Shown: positions 27,229 through 36,695 of the stretch, in pieces
How positions within the stretch are numbered: position 1 is the stretch's first letter
Layout of the letters: every line of letters begins with the position of its first letter
Source of the DNA: an uncultured Paraglaciecola sp.
GTDB taxonomy: Bacteria; Pseudomonadota; Gammaproteobacteria; Enterobacterales; Alteromonadaceae
Assembly: GCF_913020055.1 (NCBI RefSeq)
Contig: NZ_CAJWCF010000015.1
Location: forward strand, 1 to 55,510
Length of the DNA: 55,510 bases
Direction of reading: 5' to 3'
Notes under the pieces: generated by a model
Seen by the model: only the letters and a program-made list of their open reading frames with translations
Databases searched by the model: none
What the model was told of the DNA's origin: nothing
Translations under genes and position numbers: made by a program

Positions 27229-30200
27229 ATGAAACAACATCCAATAGATAGACTCGTCGCCTACTCTTTAAAAGGAGGGTTTCCGCAATTTGTTTTTGTT
27301 ATTGCTTTGCTCTTAGGCGCGATTGCATTGACATATACACCACGTGAGGAAGAGCCACAAATAGTCGTGCCTATGATTGATGTGTGGGTGGATGTACCTA
27401 ATTTATCTGCTCGTCAGGTTGAACGACAAGTCACTGTTCCTCTGGAAAAGCTCATTAAGCAAGTACCGGGTATTGAGCATATATACTCTGCATCCCATGA
27501 TGGAGGACTTAGCGTCACTCTGCGATTTGAGGTAGGCGAAGACAGAGAGCGGGCGTTACTCAATACCTACAATAAACTTCACTCCAATCAAGATAAGATC
27601 CCTGAAGTAGCTGCTAATTGGATTGTTAAACCCATTGAAGTAGACGACGTAGCGATATTGATGGTTGGGTTATATAGCACGTCACCTGATCTGTATTCTG
27701 ATTATGAACTGCGTCGAATGGCACAAGAAGTGTCAACTGTTATTCAAAGTTTACCTAATACTAGCGAAGTTAATGTGGTTGGTGGCCGCTCTAGATCGAT
27801 ACAGGTCTTATTAGACTTACAAGCATTAGCCGCTCGCCAAACCAGCCTCACTAACGTTGTAAATGCGTTGGTGTTATCCAACCAACTTTCCAGACATGCT
27901 GAATTATCAATGGGGCAAAAGACCATAGTGATTGAGTCTGGAGATGTCATCCGTGATCTACAAGCCTTAAATAATGTTGTGGTCAACGTCATCAATGGAA
28001 AAATGGTAATGCTTAAAGACATTGCTGAAATTATAGATGGCCCATCTGAACCACAAAGTTATCAGTGGTTAGAGTTTGCAAGTGCAGCAAATAGTCCACT
28101 TCAAGACAAATACCCCATGGTTACGATTAGCGTTGCCAAACAAAAGGGGAGTAATGCCGTAACAGTTGCAGATGATGTTATGCAGAAGATGGAAGAGCTT
28201 CAAACACAATTATTACCTGCTGAGGTTCACTACGAATACCTTAGAAATTACGGTCAAACCGCGAATGAAAAAGTTAATAATCTAACCTCTAGTTTGGCTT
28301 TTGCAGTCTTTACCGTGGTCGTGTTTATTGGGGTGTTTTTAGGGTGGCGTCAAGCTATTGTAGTGGCCTTGGCAGTGCCTATTTGTTATGGACTAACCTT
28401 AATGTTGGACTTGGCTTTTGGCTACACCATTAACAGGGTCACGCTGTTTGCGTTAATTCTTTCACTTGGATTATTGGTAGATGATCCAATCACAGGAATT
28501 GATAATATCACCCGTTTTTTGGGTAATAAAAACGACAGCAAGAAAAATAATATTATTAATGCCATGTCAGAAATACGTCCGGCGCTAATTATGTCGACTA
28601 TTACCATTATATTGGCTTTTGTGCCTTTGGCATTTATCACTGGCATGATGGGTCCCTATATGGCACCTATGGCGTTTAATGTGCCTGTAAGTGTAGTTAT
28701 TTCAACCTTTGTAGCCTTTGCTATTACGCCTTGGTTAGCGGCTAAACTTTTAAAACCATCGACCACACCAGTAGCCGAAAAAACTAACGGCCTATATTCT
28801 CGTTTGTTGAATCCACTAATAGCTAAAAAACGCACTAGCAAATTGGGCCTTTGGATAGTGTTAGTTTTGTTCATTGTATCTTGTGCACTACCGTTAATGA
28901 GAAGTGTGCCACTTAAACTACTGCCGTTTGATAACAAAAATGAGATACAAGTATTAGTTGATATGCCAGAAGGTTCGTCACTCGAACAAACAGCAGCAAA
29001 AATTGAGGAGGTGATACAAAAGATTAAATTATTGCCAGAAATTAAGGCTATTGCCAGTTATATAGGCCAGCCATCACCCATAGATTTTAATGGGATGGTT
29101 CGCCAGCATTATCTACGTCAAGCTCCAAATTTAGCTGAGCTAAGAGTGACTTTATTGGATAAAACAGAAAGGGAGCATCAATCCCACAGTATTGTTTTGC
29201 GTCTTAGAAAATTGCTTGACCCCTTGCAACAAGAAAATTTGTCATTAAAAGTGATCGAAGTTCCACCCGGGCCACCCGTATTGAGTACCTTTGTCGCTGA
29301 GATTTATGCAGACCCTTTTGTTAGTCCTGAAATACATCAAGCTGCTGTACTTGGTCTAATGACTCGTCTTAAAACTGAAGCCCATGTTGTTGAAATTGAT
29401 TCAAGTATCACCAGCGAGCAACTAATCTGGCGTTTTATTACTGATAAACAAAAAGCCGCGCTGTCAGGTATATCAACTGTTGATATAAATAATGCACTGG
29501 CGGTAGCTATAGATTCTAAGAGAGCAGGCACCTATCAGGTCGAAAGCGATGCATCGCCAGTACCAATTGAAGTAAAACTGGCTTTTAAAAACAGACAAGC
29601 ACTGACCGATATCTTATCTTTACAGGTGTTAGGACAAAACGGTATTGCCCAACAAGATAATGGTCTTGGGTTAGAGTCATCGCCACAATCACTGGTAAGC
29701 CTTGCCGAATTGGGGGAGTGGCAACAAACCGCCGTTTCGCAACCTATATTACACAAGGATTTGCTGCCAGTGATTTACGTCACAGCAGAGTTATCTGGAC
29801 GCACACCAGCAGAAGTGATTGCAGATCTTAACGCTGACCTTATCACACCAGAAAGTGATCAATCGAATGGTACTAATGATTGGGAAAATCGGACTTATTT
29901 ACAATCTGGTGGCGGTGAACCATGGGCGTTACCCCAGGGCACGTTTTATTCATTTTCAGGTGAAGGGGAGTGGAAAATAACCATAGATGTGTTCAGGGAT
30001 ATGGGCATTGCTTTTGCGTTCGCATTAGTCGCCATATTTTTTCTTTTGAAAATACAAACATCTAGTTCAGCATTGGCATTAATAATTATGTCAGCCATAC
30101 CACTAACTATCATTGGCATTATGCCAGGATTTTGGCTGCTGAATCAATTTGGCGAACGAACCGTAGCCGGTGCGCCTGACCCCATATTATTCACCGCAAC

Positions 30201-30537
30201 CGCTATGATAGGCATGATTGCTTTGGCTGGCATAGTAGTCAGAAACTCACTAATTTTAGTCGAGTTCATCACTCTAGCCAGAGCCAAAGGCATGAATATC
30301 AAGCAAGCATTATTAGCCGCTGGAGAGGTACGTATGCGACCCGTTTTACTCACGGCAGGTACTACTATGTTAGGTAATTTAGTGATTACCTTAGATCCGG
30401 TTTTTAGTGGTCTAGCATTGGCAATTATCTTTGGCATCATCGCTTCAACGCTTTTTTCATTATTTGTAGTACCTATTGTGTATTACCTAGTGTTTGAAGA
30501 TACCCCGCAAGAACAGTTAGAGGAACAAACGTTATGA
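27229..30537 (+). CDS. RND-family efflux permease
   Basis: A 1102-residue inner-membrane pump with the RND layout: helix 1, a large periplasmic loop, helices 2-6, a second loop, helices 8-12. The proton-relay Asp pair is in helix 4 (GLLVDDPITGIDNI). It belongs with RND genes found beside BigR-like regulators, not with the metal-efflux type; its substrate is unknown. An earlier TTG at 27220 directly follows the ArsR stop; the ATG at 27229 is chosen, with a weak ribosome site either way. It overlaps the adaptor by 4 nt. Confidence 0.9.
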   Translation: MKQHPIDRLVAYSLKGGFPQFVFVIALLLGAIALTYTPREEEPQIVVPMIDVWVDVPNLSARQVERQVTVPLEKLIKQVPGIEHIYSASHDGGLSVTLRFEVGEDRERALLNTYNKLHSNQDKIPEVAANWIVKPIEVDDVAILMVGLYSTSPDLYSDYELRRMAQEVSTVIQSLPNTSEVNVVGGRSRSIQVLLDLQALAARQTSLTNVVNALVLSNQLSRHAELSMGQKTIVIESGDVIRDLQALNNVVVNVINGKMVMLKDIAEIIDGPSEPQSYQWLEFASAANSPLQDKYPMVTISVAKQKGSNAVTVADDVMQKMEELQTQLLPAEVHYEYLRNYGQTANEKVNNLTSSLAFAVFTVVVFIGVFLGWRQAIVVALAVPICYGLTLMLDLAFGYTINRVTLFALILSLGLLVDDPITGIDNITRFLGNKNDSKKNNIINAMSEIRPALIMSTITIILAFVPLAFITGMMGPYMAPMAFNVPVSVVISTFVAFAITPWLAAKLLKPSTTPVAEKTNGLYSRLLNPLIAKKRTSKLGLWIVLVLFIVSCALPLMRSVPLKLLPFDNKNEIQVLVDMPEGSSLEQTAAKIEEVIQKIKLLPEIKAIASYIGQPSPIDFNGMVRQHYLRQAPNLAELRVTLLDKTEREHQSHSIVLRLRKLLDPLQQENLSLKVIEVPPGPPVLSTFVAEIYADPFVSPEIHQAAVLGLMTRLKTEAHVVEIDSSITSEQLIWRFITDKQKAALSGISTVDINNALAVAIDSKRAGTYQVESDASPVPIEVKLAFKNRQALTDILSLQVLGQNGIAQQDNGLGLESSPQSLVSLAELGEWQQTAVSQPILHKDLLPVIYVTAELSGRTPAEVIADLNADLITPESDQSNGTNDWENRTYLQSGGGEPWALPQGTFYSFSGEGEWKITIDVFRDMGIAFAFALVAIFFLLKIQTSSSALALIIMSAIPLTIIGIMPGFWLLNQFGERTVAGAPDPILFTATAMIGMIALAGIVVRNSLILVEFITLARAKGMNIKQALLAAGEVRMRPVLLTAGTTMLGNLVITLDPVFSGLALAIIFGIIASTLFSLFVVPIVYYLVFEDTPQEQLEEQTL

Positions 30538-31583
30538 GTATTAAGAAATGGGCAATCCCACTATTGGCTGTCGCTGGGTTATTAATTGTTGTTGCTTGGA
30601 TGGCAGGCATGTTTACTAGTCAAGTTGCTCCAGGCTTATTAGAGCGCCCAGAGGACAAGGTATTATCTAGTTTTACGGTTAACCTCAGTACTAAACCAAA
30701 AGTAGAAACCATCCCTGCTGGTATTAAGGCCAGAGAAGCCACATTGGTATCGAGTCAAATTTTAGCGCGGATTGAACAAATACATATGAGAGCTGGGGAT
30801 GTTGTAGCAAAAGGTCAGTTGCTGGTTACCCTGGAAAGTGCTGGACTAAAAGCGCAATTGGCGCAAGCCATGGCTTTGGAAGAAGCCTCTCAAGCTTCGC
30901 TAACAGAAGCTCAAGAAACTCTTGAAAGAACACAAACACTTAAACAGAAAGGTTTGGTTTCACAAAGTGTGCTTGATAATGCTATTGCTACTTTTCGGCG
31001 CTTTGGGTCGGAGGTTATGGCGGCTAAGCAGCGGAATCAAGCGGCACAAACTGCTCTTGAATATAGCACTATCACTTCTCCTTTTTCAGGGGTGGTAGTA
31101 GAGAGAGCCGCAGAGCCAGGTAACATGGCATCACCTGGGCAACTACTTTTGTCTTTGTATGATCCACTGACCCTACAAATTGAAGCGGACGTACGTGAAT
31201 CATTGGCTACTCACCTAGAAATTGGTCGTAAAATAACGGTTCAAATTGATTCAATAGGTAAAAATATTGATGCCACAATAGTAGAGATTGTACCTGCCGC
31301 TGACCCTAATGCTCGTTCCTTTTTAGTCAAAGCAGGTATCGAATTTAATCCACATTTAAAACCAGGTATGTTTGCCAGAATGTTAATAGAAGATGGGACT
31401 AAGGAATTATTGTCTGTCCCTGAGGATTATGTAAAAAGTTACGGCCAACTGGATATGGTTTGGCTATTAAAAGACGGACATTTAAGCCGACGTTTTGTGC
31501 GATTAGGCAAAGCACAACTAAACCAAGTGGAAATTGTTTCAGGTCTTAACGCTGGTGACACTTTGGCTTTAAGCAACAATTAA
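30534..31583 (+). CDS. RND periplasmic adaptor (membrane-fusion protein)
   Basis: A 349-residue adaptor with an N-terminal membrane anchor (about 6-26), lipoyl halves around a helical hairpin (about 105-165, with LKQKGLVSQSVLDNA), a beta-barrel and a C-terminal membrane-proximal domain. It pairs with the preceding RND permease. The order pump then adaptor is the reverse of the common acrA-acrB order. No outer-membrane factor gene lies in the set. Confidence 0.88.
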   Translation: MSIKKWAIPLLAVAGLLIVVAWMAGMFTSQVAPGLLERPEDKVLSSFTVNLSTKPKVETIPAGIKAREATLVSSQILARIEQIHMRAGDVVAKGQLLVTLESAGLKAQLAQAMALEEASQASLTEAQETLERTQTLKQKGLVSQSVLDNAIATFRRFGSEVMAAKQRNQAAQTALEYSTITSPFSGVVVERAAEPGNMASPGQLLLSLYDPLTLQIEADVRESLATHLEIGRKITVQIDSIGKNIDATIVEIVPAADPNARSFLVKAGIEFNPHLKPGMFARMLIEDGTKELLSVPEDYVKSYGQLDMVWLLKDGHLSRRFVRLGKAQLNQVEIVSGLNAGDTLALSNN

Positions 31584-31611
31584 ATCAGAATTCAACTTTA
31601 AGGAATTTATT

Positions 31612-31968
31612 ATGCTAAAAACACTTCAGCTGCTGTCACAGCAAGCAACCCAAAATGTACAACTTATTACTGCTAAAAAAGCAGCGCAAGACATAGATAA
31701 AAACAAGGGTTTACTGATAGACGTGCGAGAGCCTGCCGAACATAGCGCATCACCAGCTGTAGGCGCTATCAATATACCTAGGGGAGTATTGGAAATGAAA
31801 ATGTTAGAAATCGAAAAAGACCCCGAACGCCCGATATATTTGCATTGTGCATCTTCGCTGCGTGCTGTTTTATCGGCTGAACAATTAGCTAGAATTGGCT
31901 TTACAAATGTTAGCGTTATCAGCTGTAAAATGGACGAAATACACAAGATGCATCAGTATTGTGATTAA
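31612..31968 (+). CDS. Single-domain rhodanese
   Basis: A 118-residue sulfurtransferase-like domain. It has LLIDVREPAEH near 34-44 and the active loop HCASSLRA with catalytic C79 and R84 (C-x4-R). It moves sulfane sulfur from donors to acceptors. Linked to the BigR/SqrR-like regulator, it fits a persulfide response. AAGGA precedes the ATG by 8 nt. Confidence 0.9.
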   Translation: MLKTLQLLSQQATQNVQLITAKKAAQDIDKNKGLLIDVREPAEHSASPAVGAINIPRGVLEMKMLEIEKDPERPIYLHCASSLRAVLSAEQLARIGFTNVSVISCKMDEIHKMHQYCD

Positions 31969-32000
31969 CGATTAAACATCACTTGGTATGCTGTTAGGCG

Positions 32001-32948
32001 TTACAAAATTTCGCCCTTATCGGCATACCACTTATTGATGCTTAGCCATATATCCTCGGCTGTTTCCGCATACCAGAACAGGTCTCGATCTTCAGCATCG
32101 ATAACTCCTTCATCAATTAGAAAATCAATATTCATCGCTTTTTCCCAAAAAGATTGACCGACCAACACTACCGGCATGGGCGCAATTTTACGGGTTTGAA
32201 TTAATGTTAAGGTCTCAAACACTTCGTCTAAGGTGCCATATCCCCCAGGAAAGGCCACTAAGGCTCTAGCCCTAAGCACAAAATGTAATTTACGTAGGGC
32301 AAAATAGTGAAATTGCACACAAAGTTCTGGTGTTACATATGGATTTGGGAATTGTTCGTTTGGCAGGGTTATATTCAGTCCGATGGTTTCAGCTTGTACT
32401 TCTGCAGCACCTCGATTAGCCGCTTCCATAATGCCTGGACCACCACCTGTCATCACCACCAAACGAGAGTCTTCTGGACCATTACCTGATATACCAACTA
32501 TGCCTGCAAACTCACGCGCAACTTGATAATATTGACTTTTAATCAGAATACGTTTGGCAATGGCCAATTTTTTTAATAACCTTTTATCCTGCGGTTTTTG
32601 TTCAAGCTTTTTACTTAAACTATCTATTTTATTTTGTGCTGAAATTGGCTCGACTATTCGAGTACTGCCAAATACCACAATAGTGTGCTCAATCCCATGT
32701 TTATTGAATATCACTTGTGGTTTCAGGTAATCCAACTGCAACCTGATGCCTCTTGCGTTTGGGCCTTTTAAAAAATCAATATCCTCGATCGCTGGAACGT
32801 GACAGCTACTGTCCAATATCGCTTCGAGCTTGTTTGCAATGGTTGGATCTTCGCTAAGAGGTTTAGGCTTTTGCCAAGGCAATGCCTCTTTGCGTTTGAG
32901 TGGGTGTGCGGGTTTGGGAATTGACAATAGGCGCTTTTTTTTCGGCAT
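32001..32948 (-). CDS. LOG-family protein (lysine-decarboxylase-like Rossmann fold)
   Basis: A 315-residue protein with the LOG motif PGGYGTLDE and the upstream GGGPGIMEAANRGA. The family includes cytokinin-activating phosphoribohydrolases and PpnN-like nucleotidases. The first 90 residues are a basic extension (MPKKKRLLSIPKPAHP). The likely reaction is hydrolysis of a nucleoside 5'-monophosphate to base and ribose phosphate; the substrate is not shown by sequence. It is convergent with the rhodanese gene. Confidence 0.86.
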   Translation of the reverse strand: MPKKKRLLSIPKPAHPLKRKEALPWQKPKPLSEDPTIANKLEAILDSSCHVPAIEDIDFLKGPNARGIRLQLDYLKPQVIFNKHGIEHTIVVFGSTRIVEPISAQNKIDSLSKKLEQKPQDKRLLKKLAIAKRILIKSQYYQVAREFAGIVGISGNGPEDSRLVVMTGGGPGIMEAANRGAAEVQAETIGLNITLPNEQFPNPYVTPELCVQFHYFALRKLHFVLRARALVAFPGGYGTLDEVFETLTLIQTRKIAPMPVVLVGQSFWEKAMNIDFLIDEGVIDAEDRDLFWYAETAEDIWLSINKWYADKGEIL

Positions 32949-33103
32949 ATGGAGTGTTTTATGTAAAATGCTAATGGCCTTATCATAGCGCTTTGCTAAG
33001 TGCTAAATCCATGCTTATAAAGACAAATATACGATCTGTATCAAGATCTTGTAATTATAAAGCTTATACACTTTGTATAAATTTATAACTACAGAGCCTT
33101 AAT

Positions 33104-33367
33104 ATGGCAATAATTCGTAGGATTATTCTGGATGTTCTCAAGCCACATCAACCTAACGCTACTGAATTTGCTATGGTTTTGGCAGATTTAGGAAAGCAAT
33201 ATGAAGTTCATTTAGCTGTGATTGAAGTGGATGAAAATACTGAAACGGTGCAACTTGAAGTGAATGCCCCGTGTATCGACTTTGAACTAGTACAAGCAGC
33301 GATTATCGATATGGGAGCGTCGTTACATAGCATTGATGAAGTAGACGCTATTAGCCAGCAAGATTAA
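33104..33367 (+). CDS. DUF211 protein
   Basis: An 87-residue protein with the DUF211 pattern (IIRRIILDVLKPH..., the middle strand VHLAVIEVDENTETV and DMGASLHSIDEVD). The fold is ferredoxin-like and the function is unknown; archaeal members were seen to bind metal or form multimers. It is followed without a gap by the membrane protein and then the P-ATPase, so a role in divalent-ion handling is plausible. Confidence 0.85.
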   Translation: MAIIRRIILDVLKPHQPNATEFAMVLADLGKQYEVHLAVIEVDENTETVQLEVNAPCIDFELVQAAIIDMGASLHSIDEVDAISQQD

Positions 33368-33379
33368 TTGACTAGTTAC

Positions 33380-33952
33380 ATGAATATAAAAGGTTTAGTA
33401 GAGCTTACCCATTCTCAAGGCATTATTAGACGTTACTTTATCGTTAATGGCTTTGATGGCGCATTGACAATGTTAGGTCTGATATTAGGTTTTTTATTCA
33501 GCAGTCCTACTGAAATAGACAATATTATTAATGTTTGTATAGGAGCTGCAATCGCTTTATGCGTGAGTGGTATTAGTAGTGCCTATGTGAGCGAAAGCGC
33601 AGAACGTAAATACGTTCTTAATAAACTTGAACAATCTATGATCACCGATTTAAGTCAAACAACTCACGCTCATGCGGCACGCACAGTTCCTATCATAATT
33701 GCCTTAGTTAATGGACTTGCTCCATTTATAATTTCGTTGTTTATCTTGCTACCTCTATGGCTTTATAAAAGTGGTATGACGTTACCAATATCTCCACTTT
33801 TGATGTCTGTATTTATTGCTATGACTATCATCTTTTTACTTGGTGTGTTTCTGAGTCGCGTTTCAGGTATATCTTGGTGGCTAAGTGGTTTAAGAACACT
33901 TTTGGTAGGGATATTAACCGCAGTGCTGATTTTTGTATTTGTGGGGTATTAG
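33380..33952 (+). CDS. VIT1/CCC1-like membrane protein
   Basis: A 190-residue protein with about five membrane helices. The first, in FIVNGFDGALTMLGLILGF, matches the VIT/CCC1 start (DG-x3-LG), and a cytosolic charged helix (ESAERKYVLNKLEQSM) follows helix 2. Family members move Fe2+ or Mn2+. An in-frame TTG at 33368, directly after the previous stop, is an alternative start; neither has a good ribosome site. The stop is 1 nt before the P-ATPase start. Confidence 0.82.
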   Translation: MNIKGLVELTHSQGIIRRYFIVNGFDGALTMLGLILGFLFSSPTEIDNIINVCIGAAIALCVSGISSAYVSESAERKYVLNKLEQSMITDLSQTTHAHAARTVPIIIALVNGLAPFIISLFILLPLWLYKSGMTLPISPLLMSVFIAMTIIFLLGVFLSRVSGISWWLSGLRTLLVGILTAVLIFVFVGY

Positions 33953-33953
33953 A

Positions 33954-36572
33954 GTGGAGAAGCATTACTATCAGCTAGATATTAAAACTGCCTTAAGTAA
34001 GCTTGAAACTTCAGTTGAAGGCTTATCTAGCGAGCAGGCACTACTGCTTCTGCAGAAAAATGGTCCTAACGTTATTCCTTCCAAAAAAATGCAATCTATC
34101 TGGCAATTGTTTTTTAAACAGTTTGCTGATTTTATGATAATTGTATTGTTAATTGCTGCTTTTGTTTCGGGGCTGGTTGGCGAATTAATTGATAGTGTTG
34201 CGATAGTTATTATTTTGTTACTTAATTCAGTTTTTGGCACTGTTCAAGAGTTTAGAGCACAGCGATCCCTAGAGGCATTGCAAAAAATGGCATCTCCATC
34301 TGCGACCGTGTTGCGTGATGGGCAAGCCGTGACCTTGTCTGCAGATAAATTGGTGGTAGGTGATATTGTATTACTAGAAGCAGGTAATATCGTGCCTGCG
34401 GATATACGTTTGATTGATGTTGAAGAATTACAAGTGAACGAATCTTCAATTACTGGAGAATCACAAGCGGTTATCAAACAGAAAACAAAATTAAAAGACA
34501 ATAATCTATTTATTGGAGACAGGACCAACAGCGTTTTTAAAGCTAGCATGATAACCAGTGGAAGAGCATCAGGGGTGGTATTTGCAACTGGCCTAAATAC
34601 CGAAATAGGCCTAATTGCTAAGCTATTAAAGCAGGAAGACGACACAAAGACACCCTTACAGATAAGACTAGCTAAGTTTGGCCGCTTCCTTGCCTTCGCT
34701 ATATTATTTATCTGTGTACTATTGTTTGTTGTTGGAGTACTTCAGGGCCAACCAATACTACTAATGTTTTTGACCTCAGTTAGTTTAGCCGTTGCGGCAA
34801 TACCAGAAGCGTTACCTGCGGTAATTACGATTTCTCTTGCATTGGGGGCTCGCAAGTTACTAAAGCAACAGGCTTTAGTACGTAATTTACCAGCAGTCGA
34901 GACCTTGGGCTCCGTGACTTATATTTGTACCGACAAGACTGGCACTTTAACCCAAAATATAATGTCAGTTGAACAAGTACTAGTAGGACAACAACAGTCT
35001 AGCCAATTGTCCAAAGAATGTGTTCAGCTGGAGCAAACATTTGGCCAAGCTCTGGCAATAAGTAATGATGTAATACAAAAGGATGGCATACCTTTCGGTG
35101 ACCCCACAGAGTTGGCTTTATTTGAATTTGCAAAGCAAAGTGGTTTTGACAAAGAACTGATAATAAAAGATATGCCTCGACAAGCCGCTATCACATTTGA
35201 TAGTGAACGAAAGCTAATGACAACATTGCATGGTAATTTCTCTGAGGTCATAGCTTATGTCAAAGGCGCAACAGAAAAAGTGCTAGAAAATTGTGTGAAA
35301 ACACAACAAGGCAACGAGCAAATAGATATAGACAAGAATCAGATTTTAGCTGAAGCGGAACGGCTAGCAAATGATGGTTATCGTGTATTGGCGCTGGCCA
35401 AACGTAACTTTGAGTCAATGCCTGAACACATAGATGCAGACACTATTGAGCAAAGGTTGTGCTTTTTAGGTTTGGTAGCGCTAACCGATCCACTTCGAAC
35501 CGAAGTGCCCCAAGCTATGGCAGATTGTATATCTGCCGGCATTACCCCAGTTATTATAACTGGAGATCATAGAGGAACAGCCTTAGCAATTGCCAAACGT
35601 TTAAATATCGCAAATGGCGAACCCAAGATGTTAGATGGTGGGGAACTCGCACGTATACCTGAGCAAGAATTAATAAAAGAACTCAGTTCAGTACAACTTT
35701 TTTCTAGGGTGTCGCCATTACAAAAATTAACCATTGTTAAAGCGCTGCAAGAAAACAATCAGTTTGTAGCAATGACAGGGGATGGGGTAAATGATGCACC
35801 AGCATTACAGCGCGCAAATATAGGCATTGCAATGGGCCGAACAGGCACTGATGTTGCGCGTGGGGCGTCAGACATGGTGTTATTAGATGATGACTTTTCA
35901 ACCATAGTCCGTTCAGTTAAAGCGGGGCGCAGAATATTCGATAACATTAGAAAATTCATAAAATATACAATGAGTTCAAATTCTGGGGAAATCTGGACCC
36001 TTTTTCTAGCCCCATTTTGTGGACTACCGATCCCTCTGTTACCAATACACATATTGTGGATAAACCTTGTGACTGATGGTTTGCCTGGATTGGCTTTAAG
36101 TGCTGAGCCTGCCGAGCGGGATATTATGCGCCGACCTCCACGCCCGGTAGGAGAGAGCTTTTTCACCCATGGTATGTGGCAGCATATTTTATGGGTTGGA
36201 TTAGCGGTTGGGGGCATCTCAATTGCAATGTTAGCCTGGACCATTGAACGAAATGTCAACTATTGGCAAACCTCAGTTTTTACCGTTTTGGTTTTTTGTC
36301 AATTGTTTCATTCATTGGCTGTACGCAGTGAATCAGAGTCTATCTTTACAATAGGCTTAATCAGTAATAAACCCATGTTTTCTGCTATAGCTATGACTGT
36401 ATTACTGCAATTAATGGTTGTTTATACCCCAGCCTTTAATCACATTCTGCATACCCAGCCCTTACCGCTAAATGAGTTATTTATTTGTATCGCGGTTTCT
36501 TCTGTTATTTTATGGGCTGTAGAAGGTGAAAAACTGCTAATAAGAAAAGGGATTTTGTACAACAACAGATAA
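33954..36572 (+). CDS. P-type cation ATPase, Ca2+ (SERCA/PMR1) type
   Basis: An 872-residue pump. Actuator motif TGES ([10 protein letters not shown]), phosphorylation Asp327 in CTDKTGT, and the hinge [10 protein letters not shown] are all present. The membrane ion-site words match SERCA site [10 protein letters not shown] in M4, SSNSGEIW in M5 (Asn, Glu) and [14 protein letters not shown] in M6 (Asn, Asp). This favours Ca2+ or Mn2+ export. The start is GTG at 33954, with GGGG about 8 nt before; an upstream TTG lies inside the previous gene. Confidence 0.9.
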   Translation: MEKHYYQLDIKTALSKLETSVEGLSSEQALLLLQKNGPNVIPSKKMQSIWQLFFKQFADFMIIVLLIAAFVSGLVGELIDSVAIVIILLLNSVFGTVQEFRAQRSLEALQKMASPSATVLRDGQAVTLSADKLVVGDIVLLEAGNIVPADIRLIDVEELQVNESSITGESQAVIKQKTKLKDNNLFIGDRTNSVFKASMITSGRASGVVFATGLNTEIGLIAKLLKQEDDTKTPLQIRLAKFGRFLAFAILFICVLLFVVGVLQGQPILLMFLTSVSLAVAAIPEALPAVITISLALGARKLLKQQALVRNLPAVETLGSVTYICTDKTGTLTQNIMSVEQVLVGQQQSSQLSKECVQLEQTFGQALAISNDVIQKDGIPFGDPTELALFEFAKQSGFDKELIIKDMPRQAAITFDSERKLMTTLHGNFSEVIAYVKGATEKVLENCVKTQQGNEQIDIDKNQILAEAERLANDGYRVLALAKRNFESMPEHIDADTIEQRLCFLGLVALTDPLRTEVPQAMADCISAGITPVIITGDHRGTALAIAKRLNIANGEPKMLDGGELARIPEQELIKELSSVQLFSRVSPLQKLTIVKALQENNQFVAMTGDGVNDAPALQRANIGIAMGRTGTDVARGASDMVLLDDDFSTIVRSVKAGRRIFDNIRKFIKYTMSSNSGEIWTLFLAPFCGLPIPLLPIHILWINLVTDGLPGLALSAEPAERDIMRRPPRPVGESFFTHGMWQHILWVGLAVGGISIAMLAWTIERNVNYWQTSVFTVLVFCQLFHSLAVRSESESIFTIGLISNKPMFSAIAMTVLLQLMVVYTPAFNHILHTQPLPLNELFICIAVSSVILWAVEGEKLLIRKGILYNNR

Positions 36573-36623
36573 ACGCTTAAAAATAATTTATTCATTTTAC
36601 AAAGCGACTTTGCGTTTCTAATT

Positions 36624-36637
36624 TTGATACAGATCAA
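36624..36637. promoter_or_regulatory. FNR/FixK-type box upstream of the acs-pdh-acp operon
   Basis: TTGATACAGATCAA is a perfect match to TTGAT-N4-ATCAA. Its centre is about 65 nt before the acyl-CoA synthetase start. Confidence 0.78.
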
Positions 36638-36695
36638 AGCTGCTTTTCCTTGTTTGGTTAGCCTTCGTTATACGAGTTAGCAAATTGGGATCAGC

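Noticed and set aside
33031..33044. FNR-like site ACGATCTGTATCAA before the DUF211 gene
   Set aside because: Two mismatches in one half-site; too weak to list although the position is suitable.
35759..36259. 166-codon frame opposite the P-type ATPase
   Set aside because: Antisense shadow; the plus strand holds unmistakable P-ATPase motifs.
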